DNA of 27,107 nucleotides. Source: a virus. The first letter of the stretch is position 1, and the number at the start of each line of letters is the position of its first letter. Below, piece after piece: positions 1 to 6,956 of the stretch. The translations under genes and the position numbers were made by a program. Where the stretch lies: positions 1 to 27,107 of the IMG/VR virus record IMGVR_UViG_3300031997_001569. One strand, written 5' to 3'. Under the pieces are notes generated by a model. It was not told the DNA's origin. It did not search any database and saw nothing but the letters and a program-made list of their open reading frames with translations.

Positions 1-810
1 AGAAAACTTATAGATCCTAGTGATTCGGGATTTGGAGATTCAGGAGTAGCATATATAGAACAATTTAAACCCTTTGCAAGAATGATTTATCGATTTCAAT
101 CCATACTTTTAAATAATATTTCTCAACTTATTAAAATACATTTAATGCATACAGGGGATTTTGAGTTAGATGAAATAGAATTTTCTTTATCTATGCCTTA
201 TCCAGAAGCTCAAACAAACAATGATTTAATTTCTGCTCAAAGTTCATTACTTGATCTTGCTAATAATATTATAGGAGCAATAGAGGATAGAGTTACTGGT
301 GGAGAAAAATTACCACCTGAACTTATTAAAACTATATATCATAAATTTCTACCTTATGACGCTTCTACTGTAGATTTTTGGGTAGATGAAGCAGTAAAAG
401 CTAAAGATAATGGAGAAACTATTTCAGATGAATCTGATGATTTTGATACAGAATTAAATAATATTAATATAGATTCTGAAGAACCTGAAATAAATGAAGA
501 AGGTAAATATAATTTAAAAGAAAGAAATATAAGATCAAGAAAAAGTTGGAGATTATTAGAAAGTAAAATTGGTAAGAAGAAACTTAAAGAGACTATTGAA
601 GATATTTCATTTGAATGTTTTGTTAATTCATCGTTAAGAGATGGATCTTTAAAAGGTAGACATTATTATACAAGTAAAAATAAATATACTGATTTTAATC
701 TTAAAGAATTTGCAGAAATTAGAAAAAAAGGATTAAATAAATTAAAAGAAAAAAATAAATCTTATGTTAATAGATTCGATGAATATAAAATAAATGTAGA
801 AGAAGATTAA
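1..810 (+). CDS. Probable portal protein, C-terminal part (5' end outside window)
   Basis: The frame is open from base 1, so the gene starts before the window; 269 C-terminal residues are visible. The first ~100 visible residues (a GFGDSGVAYIEQF stretch, then R-M-I-Y-R-F-Q and long amphipathic helices) resemble the stem/wing part of large-phage portal proteins, the dodecameric ring at the capsid vertex through which DNA is packaged. The tail end is charged, with an acidic stretch (ESDDFDTELNN) and then a very basic Lys-rich region. I infer portal from this pattern and from the prohead protease, scaffold and capsid genes in the same window; no single diagnostic motif is visible. The N-terminal clip domain is missing, so another head protein remains possible. 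It ends with TAA, directly followed by an AT-rich hairpin. Confidence 0.55.
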   Translation, partial: RKLIDPSDSGFGDSGVAYIEQFKPFARMIYRFQSILLNNISQLIKIHLMHTGDFELDEIEFSLSMPYPEAQTNNDLISAQSSLLDLANNIIGAIEDRVTGGEKLPPELIKTIYHKFLPYDASTVDFWVDEAVKAKDNGETISDESDDFDTELNNINIDSEEPEINEEGKYNLKERNIRSRKSWRLLESKIGKKKLKETIEDISFECFVNSSLRDGSLKGRHYYTSKNKYTDFNLKEFAEIRKKGLNKLKEKNKSYVNRFDEYKINVEED

Positions 811-855
811 AATATATAAAAAATAGTTTAATTTTTTAAATATTTTTTATATATT
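811..855 (+). terminator. AT-only hairpin just after the portal stop codon
   Basis: The 15-base arms 811-825 and 841-855 are perfectly complementary around a 15-base loop that can itself fold. The structure starts at the base after the stop codon. There is no G-C pair in the stem and only a run of T within the 3' arm, so it may be a weak terminator or an mRNA 3'-end stabiliser rather than a classical terminator. Confidence 0.4.
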
Positions 856-874
856 ATATATAGGTAATTAAAAT

Positions 875-1534
875 ATGAAAAAATATATACCATATAAAAT
901 TGAAGAATCTAAGAATATTTATCAAAAAAAATTATTAAATAGTTCTTATATTATCAAATTTAACGCATTAATTCGATTACAAGAAAAAGCATTATTTTTC
1001 AATAAAATTAGATATAAATTTTCTGAAACATTTCAAATGCCAGAAATTATAGATATGCTTAATGATTTAGAAAAAAATAATATAATAGAAGATTATGTAA
1101 TTGGAGAAGCTACAGCTCTTTTATATTATTCTACTCCTCATCTAACAGATGATATTGATGTTTTTATTAAAAAGAAACAAAAAGGAATTTTATTTAGTCT
1201 TACTGATCTATATGAATTTTTAAAAAATAAATATAAGGCAAAAGAAGAGGGTGAATTTTTAATTATAAAAGGTAATCCAATACAATTTTTAGTTCCTGGA
1301 GATAAACTTACTCAAGAAGCTTTTAATCATCCTAATAATGTACAGATAAGAGGTAAAAAATTTAAGATATTTTCGTTAGAATATCTAATAGCTATTATGT
1401 TATTTTTAGGTAAATCTAAATATAGAGAAAGATTAAGAATTATAAAAGATGAAAATAGATATAATGTGAATATATTAAATAATATTTTACATAATTATAG
1501 TTTATTAGAAAAATGGATTAAAATAGAAATATAA
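875..1534 (+). CDS. Nucleotidyltransferase-fold protein (AbiEii/MNT-like)
   Basis: The 219-residue product has an AbiEii/MNT-type nucleotidyltransferase core. Near residues 74-97 it reads YVIGEATALLYY then T-x-D-D-I-D-V, which fits the Gly-containing loop followed by the metal-binding D-x-D (D93, D95) of this superfamily. The C-terminal part, with LEYLIAIMLFLGK and then R-L-R-I-I-K-D, matches the helix after the catalytic domain in such proteins. The second G of the usual GG/GS loop is E here, so activity is uncertain. Family members include type IV toxins, antibiotic nucleotidyltransferases and uncharacterised phage proteins. The N-terminus MKKYIPYKIEES resembles the M-K-R-Y leader of small proteins on the other strand. 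No antitoxin-like partner is visible beside it. Fold call moderately sure; function unknown. Confidence 0.6.
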   Translation: MKKYIPYKIEESKNIYQKKLLNSSYIIKFNALIRLQEKALFFNKIRYKFSETFQMPEIIDMLNDLEKNNIIEDYVIGEATALLYYSTPHLTDDIDVFIKKKQKGILFSLTDLYEFLKNKYKAKEEGEFLIIKGNPIQFLVPGDKLTQEAFNHPNNVQIRGKKFKIFSLEYLIAIMLFLGKSKYRERLRIIKDENRYNVNILNNILHNYSLLEKWIKIEI

Positions 1535-1549
1535 TTAAGAGGAATATAG

Positions 1550-1684
1550 ATGGAACAATTAGTTGAAGTAGATGGACAACAAATAACAAAAGAACAATTA
1601 GAAGAAATGTTAAAAGATTCTAATATACGACTTAAAGAAGTAGAACCTGGTAAATATAAAAAATTAGAAAAATTATTAGGGTAA
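1550..1684 (+). CDS. Small conserved phage-type protein (44 aa)
   Basis: A 44-residue ORF with a good ribosome site (AAGAGGA, about 7 bases before ATG) lies between two longer genes with short gaps. It begins MEQLVEVDGQQITKEQLEE and ends with a P-G-K-Y-K-K-L-E-K-L-L-G stretch. I recall similar tiny proteins with a 'dGk.vtkeel ... VepGkYk.L' pattern near head genes of large phages, but no function is known to me. High Glu/Lys content and no membrane segment suggest a small soluble protein. It is probably in one transcript with the nucleotidyltransferase-fold gene upstream. Confidence 0.65.
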   Translation: MEQLVEVDGQQITKEQLEEMLKDSNIRLKEVEPGKYKKLEKLLG

Positions 1685-1702
1685 AAATATAAGGAGTAAT
1701 AC

Positions 1703-2065
1703 ATGATTTTTTCTGAACAAGAAAAGCAAGCATTTTCTAAAATAGTAGCTTTATCATCTAAAGATCAAGGGACAGTTCGCGACGTGCTCTTCGCTATATT
1801 AACTTATGCAACAATAGACGCTTTTAATCAAGAAGAAAATGAAATTATTATTCCATATTTGTGTTCTTTAAAACTAAAATATATAGAACAAGTAAATGAA
1901 AAAGGAATAGAATCTAATATTAATATAACTGCAGAACCTTCTGTAATACTTCTTAGAGAATTTGTATCTATAAAAAACAACGAAGAACATACTACTAAAA
2001 AATATTATAAACGACAAATTAGATTATATTTTAAAAATTTATTAAAAATAGATATTGAAGAATAA
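1703..2065 (+). CDS. Conserved phage protein of unknown function (120 aa)
   Basis: The start has an AAGGAG ribosome site. The product is mixed alpha/beta: a helical first part (FSEQEKQAFSKIVALS, VRDVLFAILTYATID), then a beta-rich centre (NEIIIPYLCSLKLKY) and a Lys/Tyr/Arg-rich end. The layout (helices, then an 'IIIPYLCSLKL' strand) is superficially like HU/IHF-type proteins, but I do not see the DNA-binding arm signature and do not claim that. The gene sits between the 44-residue gene and further unknown genes, in what looks like one + strand operon downstream of the portal. Confidence 0.7.
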   Translation: MIFSEQEKQAFSKIVALSSKDQGTVRDVLFAILTYATIDAFNQEENEIIIPYLCSLKLKYIEQVNEKGIESNINITAEPSVILLREFVSIKNNEEHTTKKYYKRQIRLYFKNLLKIDIEE

Positions 2066-2095
2066 ATAGAATTATTAAATAGAAATAGAATTTTT

Positions 2096-2227
2096 ATGAA
2101 ATATTATTATTATCAAGACATCTCATTAGAAGATATTTATATAATTTGGAATAAATTTTTTAATCATTATACTTTTGCATTTTATGTGGCAATTATAAAA
2201 TTTAAATTTTTTGTAAGGATTATTTAA
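2096..2227 (+). CDS. Possible small protein (43 aa)
   Basis: An ATG-started ORF fills the gap between two genes and ends in a TAATG overlap with the next start, which favours real translational coupling. The product starts M-K-Y-Y-Y-Y-Q-D-I-S and is rich in aromatic and hydrophobic residues, with a possible membrane-associated second half. There is no good ribosome site before its ATG. Function unknown. Confidence 0.4.
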   Translation: MKYYYYQDISLEDIYIIWNKFFNHYTFAFYVAIIKFKFFVRII

Positions 2228-2631
2228 TGGATTGGATAATTTTATTTCAAAATAAAAATGATAGAGTTATATTTGTTTCTTCTTTAAATCCTAATGAAAG
2301 AGATTCATTATCTTATTATCAATTTTTTGAATTTATAAATAAAGAATTCAATATACATAATTTTTTAGAATTTAAAAATCAACTTGATAGATTTAAAGTT
2401 ATATACTTATTACGAAGTGGTTCATGGGAAATAATACAACTTGAAGAACAAGAAGCAACTTTTGAAGAATTATATAAAATAAATGGAGATAGTAAAGAAC
2501 AAGAAGAAAAATCAATTACTAAAAAAACTGTTGATAAATCTAAAATATTTTTAAATAAAATTTTTGATTTTAGAAAAAAGGAGTTTAATTATGGTATTAG
2601 GAAAAATAATTCTTTTATTAATAAAAAATAA
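2227..2631 (+). CDS. Hypothetical protein (134 aa)
   Basis: An AAGGATT ribosome site precedes the ATG, which overlaps the stop of the preceding small ORF. The first ~85 residues form a plausible small alpha/beta domain (MDWIILFQNKNDRVIFVSSLNP, FKVIYLLRSGSWEIIQLEE). The rest is Lys/Glu-rich and low in complexity. The last residues overlap an alternative small ORF at 2591 with its own strong ribosome site. I do not recognise a family. Confidence 0.6.
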   Translation: MDWIILFQNKNDRVIFVSSLNPNERDSLSYYQFFEFINKEFNIHNFLEFKNQLDRFKVIYLLRSGSWEIIQLEEQEATFEELYKINGDSKEQEEKSITKKTVDKSKIFLNKIFDFRKKEFNYGIRKNNSFINKK

Positions 2632-2653
2632 AATTGGAGAAATAATTATATGA
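2591..2653 (+). CDS. Possible 20-aa hydrophobic peptide, coupled to next gene
   Basis: A strong AAAAAAGGAG site lies 7 bases before an ATG inside the end of the previous gene, in another frame. The reading frame codes M-V-L-G-K-I-I-L-L-L-I-K-N-K-I-G-E-I-I-I and ends in an ATGA overlap with the next start. It may be a translated membrane peptide or a leader ORF that couples translation to the 81-residue gene. The ribosome site and the overlap are the only evidence. Confidence 0.35.
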   Translation: MVLGKIILLLIKNKIGEIII

Positions 2654-2895
2654 GTTTAACTTTAGAAATTGATGATACTTTTGAACAAGTATTTGAATTT
2701 GAAACTTTTGAAATTGTACTATCAAAAAATGGTAATTATCTTTTATGCGATGCAGGTTTTTTTCCAATAGAGGGATTAGAAAGTTTTAAATTAATTAGTG
2801 AACAATATATAATTTTAAATACTGATGGTGATACTTTTTTTATTTCTGAGGAAGAGTTTGAAAAAATAAAAGAAATATATATTAAACATATGTAG
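2650..2895 (+). CDS. Hypothetical acidic protein (81 aa)
   Basis: Small, strongly acidic, beta-rich protein (SLTLEIDDTFEQVFEFETFE, GNYLLCDAGFFPIEG). It starts in an ATGA overlap with the small ORF at 2591 and ends with TAG. No membrane segment or known motif is visible. It probably belongs to the same + strand operon as the genes around it. Confidence 0.6.
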   Translation: MSLTLEIDDTFEQVFEFETFEIVLSKNGNYLLCDAGFFPIEGLESFKLISEQYIILNTDGDTFFISEEEFEKIKEIYIKHM

Positions 2896-2956
2896 TTTAT
2901 CATTAATAATTTTATCTATAAGGATAAAAAAATTTTAAATAAGGAGAAAAATATAA

Positions 2957-3973
2957 ATGAAAAAAATTAAAAAATTAACTAAAAAACAAGAAGTACAATT
3001 AGAAGTCTACAAAAATAAATGGTTAGAAATTGGTCTATCGACTAAACAACCCTCTTTTGATAGAACAAAAGAAATTATTGATAATGTTTATATTCATCTA
3101 TTAGAAAAACCAGTAGTTCCTGTAGTAGTATTGGATAATCCTTATGATACTTGGGTAGCAGTATGCATTTATGTGTCAGAACAAAATCAAGTTTGGAATC
3201 AAGTTGAGAATCAAGTTAGGAATCAAGTTAGGAATCAAGTTAGGAATCAAGTTGAGAATCAAGTTAGGAATCAAGTTGAGAATCAAGTTGGGAATCAAGT
3301 TGAGAATCAAGTTGGGAATCAAAAAAATTTATTAAGTTTTGTTTATCCTTATTTAGGTGGGAATTTAATGTCGGGTTATTTTTCATTTTATGATTATTGC
3401 TTAAATGAATTAAATCTTGACGTAGACATTAAAGTTAAGAATAATTTTAATGTATATAAAGATATTTCAGAATTATCTTTAATTTATCCTTTTGACGATA
3501 TTTGCTTTGTATGCTCTAAGCCAATAGAAATTCATTTTAATGAAAATAAAGTTTTACATAATTTTACTGGAGCAAGTATTAAATATAAAAATGGATTTGA
3601 GTTATATCATCTTAATGGAGTAAAAGTAACAAAAGAAATTGGTAATATTAAACCAGAAAAAATTACTGTTAATATGATTTTACAAGAACAGAATGTAGAA
3701 GTGAGAAGAGAGCTTTTAAGAAAATTAGGTATAGATAGATTTATTAAAAAACTTAAAACTAAGCCAACTAATATTTCAAAAGATGGAGTATATGAACTTT
3801 ACAAGATTAAAATTGGAAATGATGTTGATGCTACTTATCTTAAAATGTTAAATCCTTCATTAAAAGATACTTATCATTTTGAAGGAGTAGTCAATAGTTG
3901 CAATACAGTAGAAGAAGCACTTGCTTGGAGAGACTCAGAAGATGAATATATTAAACCAGTGAAGTTAACATAA
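2957..3973 (+). CDS. DUF6745-type protein with N-Q-V-x repeat
   Basis: The ribosome site AAGGAG is 8-9 bases before the ATG. The 338-residue product fits the DUF6745 family as I know it: an N-terminal W-L-x-I-G-L-S-T segment, a degenerate tetrapeptide repeat in the middle, a G-Y-F-S-F-Y-D-Y-C-L-N motif, F-D-D-I-C-F-V-C-S-K-P with I-H and L-H residues, a Y-x-x-G-x-x-x-Y-x-x-x-G-V segment, E-x-R-R-x-L-L-R-K-L-G near residue 255, and an E-A-L-A-W motif near the end. Residues 77-122 are eleven N-Q-V-x units plus N-Q; bacterial relatives often have S-V-x-x repeats in the same place. Biochemical role unknown. The genes just downstream, a zinc-ribbon peptide and a 104-residue protein, look like partners. 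A phage carrying this bacterial module is unusual. Confidence 0.8.
   Translation: MKKIKKLTKKQEVQLEVYKNKWLEIGLSTKQPSFDRTKEIIDNVYIHLLEKPVVPVVVLDNPYDTWVAVCIYVSEQNQVWNQVENQVRNQVRNQVRNQVENQVRNQVENQVGNQVENQVGNQKNLLSFVYPYLGGNLMSGYFSFYDYCLNELNLDVDIKVKNNFNVYKDISELSLIYPFDDICFVCSKPIEIHFNENKVLHNFTGASIKYKNGFELYHLNGVKVTKEIGNIKPEKITVNMILQEQNVEVRRELLRKLGIDRFIKKLKTKPTNISKDGVYELYKIKIGNDVDATYLKMLNPSLKDTYHFEGVVNSCNTVEEALAWRDSEDEYIKPVKLT
3185..3322 (+). repeat. 12-base in-frame tandem repeat (11.5 units)
   Basis: The unit is AATCAAGTT plus one variable codon. Copies are identical in the first nine bases; only the last codon changes, among TGG, GAG, AGG and GGG. It codes (N-Q-V-[W/E/R/G])x11 then N-Q in the DUF6745-type protein. 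The near-perfect DNA identity points to recent slippage or unequal exchange. Confidence 0.95.
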
Positions 3974-3985
3974 AGGAGCATAATT

Positions 3986-4123
3986 ATGGGAATTGTACCA
4001 CCTAAAATACCTAAAATACTAAGAATTATAGAATTTAATGAATATACTGATACTGAGGTTTGTGAATATTGTTCAACTATTAAATTACAAAATAAGATTT
4101 GTAAAAATTGTGGTAGTAAATAA
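3986..4123 (+). CDS. Small zinc-ribbon protein (45 aa)
   Basis: An AAAGGAG site is followed after 7 bases by ATG. The 45-residue product has two C-x2-C knuckles, C26-x-x-C29 and C39-x-x-C42, typical of a zinc ribbon, after a basic/hydrophobic N-terminus. It lies 12 bases after the DUF6745-type gene and 15 before the next gene, so it is probably cotranscribed and may be an adaptor or partner. Exact role unknown. Confidence 0.65.
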   Translation: MGIVPPKIPKILRIIEFNEYTDTEVCEYCSTIKLQNKICKNCGSK

Positions 4124-4138
4124 AAAGGGAGAAGAAAA

Positions 4139-4453
4139 ATGAAAAAATATCAGCAGGGTGATTTAATCTTAAAAGAAAGTAAAGTTGCTAAAAAAGATTA
4201 TGGTAAAAAACTTAATCATTTACTATTACAGCAATCAAATGTAAGTAATCATAAACATCAAATAATTAAAGGGACTGCTATACTTTATTCAACACAGAAA
4301 GCGGATGAATTTTATCTTGACATTACTTCAGAGAAAGCCGTACTGGTGCATGAAGAACATACTTCTATAAATATACCTAAAGGAAAATATTTTGTATATG
4401 GAGTAAGAGAATTTGATCCATTTAAAGATGTTATAAGAAGAGTAAGAGATTAG
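4139..4453 (+). CDS. Small beta-rich protein, partner of DUF6745-type gene
   Basis: 104 residues, with an AGGGAGAAG ribosome site. The pattern is Q-G-D-L-I-L near the start, a V-S-N-H-K-H-Q-I segment in the middle (usually 'TGHAHAI' in bacterial relatives), L-V-H-E-E-H-T-S-I-N-I-P-K-G-K-Y, then R-E-F-D-P and R-R-V-R-D at the end. I recall small bacterial proteins with this same order of motifs, often encoded beside DUF6745 proteins; the conserved His residues hint at a metal or ligand site in a beta-barrel. That recall cannot be checked here. The gene ends in TAG directly followed by the ATG of the next gene. Confidence 0.65.
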   Translation: MKKYQQGDLILKESKVAKKDYGKKLNHLLLQQSNVSNHKHQIIKGTAILYSTQKADEFYLDITSEKAVLVHEEHTSINIPKGKYFVYGVREFDPFKDVIRRVRD

Positions 4454-4735
4454 ATGGAAAACTGGAATTGTGTAGATATTATATATTCTGAAATACCAGG
4501 AACTGAAGTAACAATTAACGGAGTTGAATTAAAATTTATAAGTTTTGACATACCTATAGAAGATATATATGAAAAAATAACTATAAATCCTGTAGATTTT
4601 TCTGGAGAGTTTAGATGTACTTCCGATAATACTAAGTTATTAAAAAAATTATTTTTAAAGCTTCCAAGAAAATTAAAGAAAAAATTACATGGAACAAGAG
4701 ATTCAAGGAGAAGAAATAAAATAAATTATGTTTGA
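4454..4735 (+). CDS. Hypothetical protein (93 aa)
   Basis: It starts immediately after the preceding stop (TAGATG) with no spacer, so translation is probably coupled. The N-terminal two thirds is acidic and beta-rich. The last ~30 residues are strongly basic (K-K-L-F-L-K-L-P-R-K-L-K-K-K, R-D-S-R-R-R-N-K), suggesting nucleic-acid contact. It overlaps the next gene by 8 bases. Family not recognised. Confidence 0.6.
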   Translation: MENWNCVDIIYSEIPGTEVTINGVELKFISFDIPIEDIYEKITINPVDFSGEFRCTSDNTKLLKKLFLKLPRKLKKKLHGTRDSRRRNKINYV

Positions 4736-5807
4736 TAATTTCAATAAAAATATTGATATAATTTCTGCATTAAATACTTTAAATATAAAACATCAAAATA
4801 AACCAAATTCTAAAGGATGGATTGATATTATCTGTCCTTTACATAATGATCATTCTTTTGGTAATGCTTCTATTAATATTAATAGTGGTGTTATTTCTTG
4901 TTTTAAATGTGGTCAATCAAAAAATATATCTTCTTTATTAAAAGAAAGAAATAGTAATTATATTTATACTCCTCAAATTTTAATACAACCAAAAATAAAA
5001 AAACAAATACAAAATTCTAGTATAAATAAAGATCTAATTTATAACTTTATACATAAAGAAATAGATAAACCAGAAGATTTTTATTATTTAAAACAAAGGG
5101 GATTTACAAAAGAATTTTGTAAAGAATTTAAAATTGTTAGAAGTTTTACTGATCCATATTGTGATTATTTTGCTTTTCCTATTATAGATTCTAATAAAAG
5201 CATATGTCTTACAGAGTTTAGAAAACTTATGCAAATAGAATATTTACAAACTTACTATAATTCTTGTTCTTTATCTTATGAACAATTAAATGAAGATTTT
5301 AAACAGCATTGTAAAGATAATAATATTCATATTACCAATTATAAACTATATAAAGGAAATGAGATAATAATAGATAAAGTATTATTTTATCTTTTAGATA
5401 AGAAAGTTAAATATGAATCAGGATCAAGAATAAAAGAAACAATTTTTAATATAGATAATTTAAATTATAATGAAATTTTGTGGCTTGTAGAAGGGATAGG
5501 TTCAATTCCAAAAATTTGGAATAATATTTCTAAAAATGTAACATGTACTTTTGGTTCACAAATAAGTTTGGATCAAATTATTTATTTAAAAAAATTCAAA
5601 CAAGTAAATTTAGTTGTTGATCAAGATGAAGCCGGAGTAAAGATGGTAATAAAATTGAGAGGTGAATTAAAAAAATTTTTCATAATTGATATTTTATATG
5701 AAGATACAGATGAAGAATATGTTAATGCTATTAAAAACTGTAAATTAAAACTACAAGAGGAATTTTTAGCAAAAAGTATTTTAAAATATGGTAAAACTTT
5801 ATTTTAG
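4728..5807 (+). CDS. DnaG-like primase (zinc finger plus TOPRIM)
   Basis: The 359-residue protein has the primase order of domains. An N-terminal zinc-binding site reads C36-P-L-H39 and C58-F-K-C61 in the usual 'CPxH...CFxCG' setting. A middle RNA-polymerase-like region follows. A TOPRIM domain has L-V-E256-G and V-V-D299-Q-D301-E-A-G, the metal-binding Glu and D-x-D. It would make RNA primers for phage DNA replication in the cytoplasm. It is shorter than cellular DnaG (about 600 residues) and has no helicase part. Its place in a run of unknown and virion genes, away from any helicase or polymerase in this window, is slightly odd. The start ATG lies inside the previous gene's end, after an AAGGAG site. 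Confidence 0.8.
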   Translation: MFDNFNKNIDIISALNTLNIKHQNKPNSKGWIDIICPLHNDHSFGNASININSGVISCFKCGQSKNISSLLKERNSNYIYTPQILIQPKIKKQIQNSSINKDLIYNFIHKEIDKPEDFYYLKQRGFTKEFCKEFKIVRSFTDPYCDYFAFPIIDSNKSICLTEFRKLMQIEYLQTYYNSCSLSYEQLNEDFKQHCKDNNIHITNYKLYKGNEIIIDKVLFYLLDKKVKYESGSRIKETIFNIDNLNYNEILWLVEGIGSIPKIWNNISKNVTCTFGSQISLDQIIYLKKFKQVNLVVDQDEAGVKMVIKLRGELKKFFIIDILYEDTDEEYVNAIKNCKLKLQEEFLAKSILKYGKTLF

Positions 5808-5852
5808 CCCATAGTATCTTTTTCTAAAAAATTCTAAAATTTTATAGTTCCC

Positions 5853-5953
5853 TATTAGTAATAAAAAAAACAATCAATATTCATAATAAAACAAAGCAAG
5901 AAATCCATAAAGTCTTCAGTTTCATAGCAATTCACTAAGAAAGAATATTAAAA
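5853..5953. other. Intergenic gap with one partial promoter-like motif
   Basis: This is part of the 191-base space after the primase gene. It is AT-rich with no open frame of note. The core TTACTAATA occurs at 5853-5861 on the - strand but lacks the downstream half of the motif and faces no - strand gene. A short A-T palindrome (TAAAATTTTA, near 5837) could be a weak transcript end for the primase operon. Confidence 0.4.
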
Positions 5954-5959
5954 AATAAA

Positions 5960-5972
5960 TTACTAATAATTA
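5960..5972 (+). promoter_or_regulatory. Candidate late promoter motif TTACTAATAATTA
   Basis: An exact copy of the 13-base motif found before most - strand transcription units, here on the + strand, ending 27 bases before the ATG of the 150-residue gene. It restarts transcription after the gap behind the primase gene. Confidence 0.65.
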
Positions 5973-5998
5973 AAATAAGTTATTAGGCATATAAATAA

Positions 5999-6451
5999 AT
6001 GAAATTTATAGAAGTAGAAACATCATCTTATTCATTTAATCCCATTCACGATTATGGGTTTGATACTCCTTTTTTAACTGCTGGTAAAATATTAATAAGA
6101 GATTTGGGTCTTGAAAAATTTGGTAAAAATATTTTTATACAAAAAGTTATTGGTAGTGCGCTTCCTATTTATATAATTACTTATAACAGTAAATATCCTA
6201 ATGTAGCTTTATCAGCCTCAAAAGTAAAAAAATTAAAATTTACTTGGATTGGTAAAATAAAAAGAAAAGCAATACATACATATGTTAAACCAGTTAAACT
6301 TACACCCCCTTTATATTTAGATTCTGCTATGGTTACTATGACATCAGGAAGTCTAGTAATTTTTCGTGACCTCGCTGGAGAATATTTAAGAAATTATAAA
6401 ATGTTTTCATATACAGATACAATCTTAGATCATACGGTGAATGGAATATAA
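5999..6451 (+). CDS. Hypothetical protein (150 aa)
   Basis: First gene after the + strand promoter motif, which suggests late, perhaps structural, expression. The product is beta-rich with aromatic and Lys-rich stretches (F-T-W-I-G-K-I-K-R-K, Y-V-K-P-V-K-L-T-P-P-L-Y-L). No signal peptide, membrane helix or known motif is visible. The ribosome site is weak (TTAGG about 12 bases before the ATG). Family not recognised. Confidence 0.65.
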   Translation: MKFIEVETSSYSFNPIHDYGFDTPFLTAGKILIRDLGLEKFGKNIFIQKVIGSALPIYIITYNSKYPNVALSASKVKKLKFTWIGKIKRKAIHTYVKPVKLTPPLYLDSAMVTMTSGSLVIFRDLAGEYLRNYKMFSYTDTILDHTVNGI

Positions 6452-6475
6452 AAAATAAATAAGAGGTATATAATT

Positions 6476-6592
6476 ATGATATGTAAAAGATGTAAAAATG
6501 GAATATATCTAAAAGAGAATTATTTTTACAAGGATAGATATATAATTATATATAAATGTAGTGTATGTGAAAATATAATTAAACTTAAATAA
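6476..6592 (+). CDS. Small zinc-ribbon peptide (38 aa)
   Basis: An AAGAGG site 11 bases upstream precedes an ORF with two knuckles, C3-x-x-C6 and C28-x-x-C31, the spacing of a minimal zinc ribbon. It fills the gap between two longer genes, 9 bases before the STAS gene. Such peptides often bind nucleic acid or a protein partner; the partner here is unknown. Confidence 0.6.
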   Translation: MICKRCKNGIYLKENYFYKDRYIIIYKCSVCENIIKLK

Positions 6593-6601
6593 AGGATAAA
6601 A

Positions 6602-6940
6602 ATGGAATCAAAAAAAATAGATACTACATTAATCTTATATTTAAAAGGAAGATTAGATGCTTATTTATCTAAAACAGTAGAAAAAGAAATTAATGAATTT
6701 ATTAATATAGAAACATCCTGTAATTTTATATTTAATTTAAAAGATGTTGAATATTTAAGTAGTTCAGGTCTTAGAATTTTTGTTTCAACAACAAGAATTC
6801 TTAAAGAGAATAAAAGAATATTAGTTCTTTGTAATATGAATAAGGCAGTTCATAATATATTTAGAATAGTTGAATTATTAGATATGTTTAATATTTTTAA
6901 TACTGAAAAAGAAGCAATAGATTTTTTAAGAAAAAAATAG
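6602..6940 (+). CDS. STAS-domain anti-sigma factor antagonist-like protein
   Basis: The 112-residue product is a complete single STAS domain of the SpoIIAA/RsbV type. It starts with L-I-L-Y-L-K-G-R-L-D-A (first strand and turn) and has D-V-E-Y-L-S-S-S-G-L-R-I-F, which holds the phosphorylatable Ser (S54 by alignment with the D-S-[ST]-G-L motif). It ends with the helical V-E-L-L-D-M-F-N-I-F-N-T-E-K-E-A segment. In hosts such proteins bind an RsbW/SpoIIAB-type kinase and free a sigma factor. The usual Asp before the phospho-Ser is Ser (S53) here. The phage has no cognate kinase in this window, so it may act on a host anti-sigma factor; that is inference. Its ribosome site (AAAGGA) is close to the ATG. 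Confidence 0.85.
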   Translation: MESKKIDTTLILYLKGRLDAYLSKTVEKEINEFINIETSCNFIFNLKDVEYLSSSGLRIFVSTTRILKENKRILVLCNMNKAVHNIFRIVELLDMFNIFNTEKEAIDFLRKK

Positions 6941-6956
6941 AGAGAGAATAAATAAG

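Noticed and set aside
3185-3322. Regular repeats, CRISPR-like spacing
   Set aside because: The units are contiguous 12-base in-frame codon repeats inside a long ORF, with no spacers.
5853-5861. TTACTAATA core of the promoter motif on the - strand
   Set aside because: Only the first nine bases match, and no - strand gene lies downstream.
5991-5998. TATAAATA, identical to the T4 late promoter box
   Set aside because: It directly abuts the ATG at 5999, so a transcript starting there would lack the start region; expected by chance in such AT-rich DNA.
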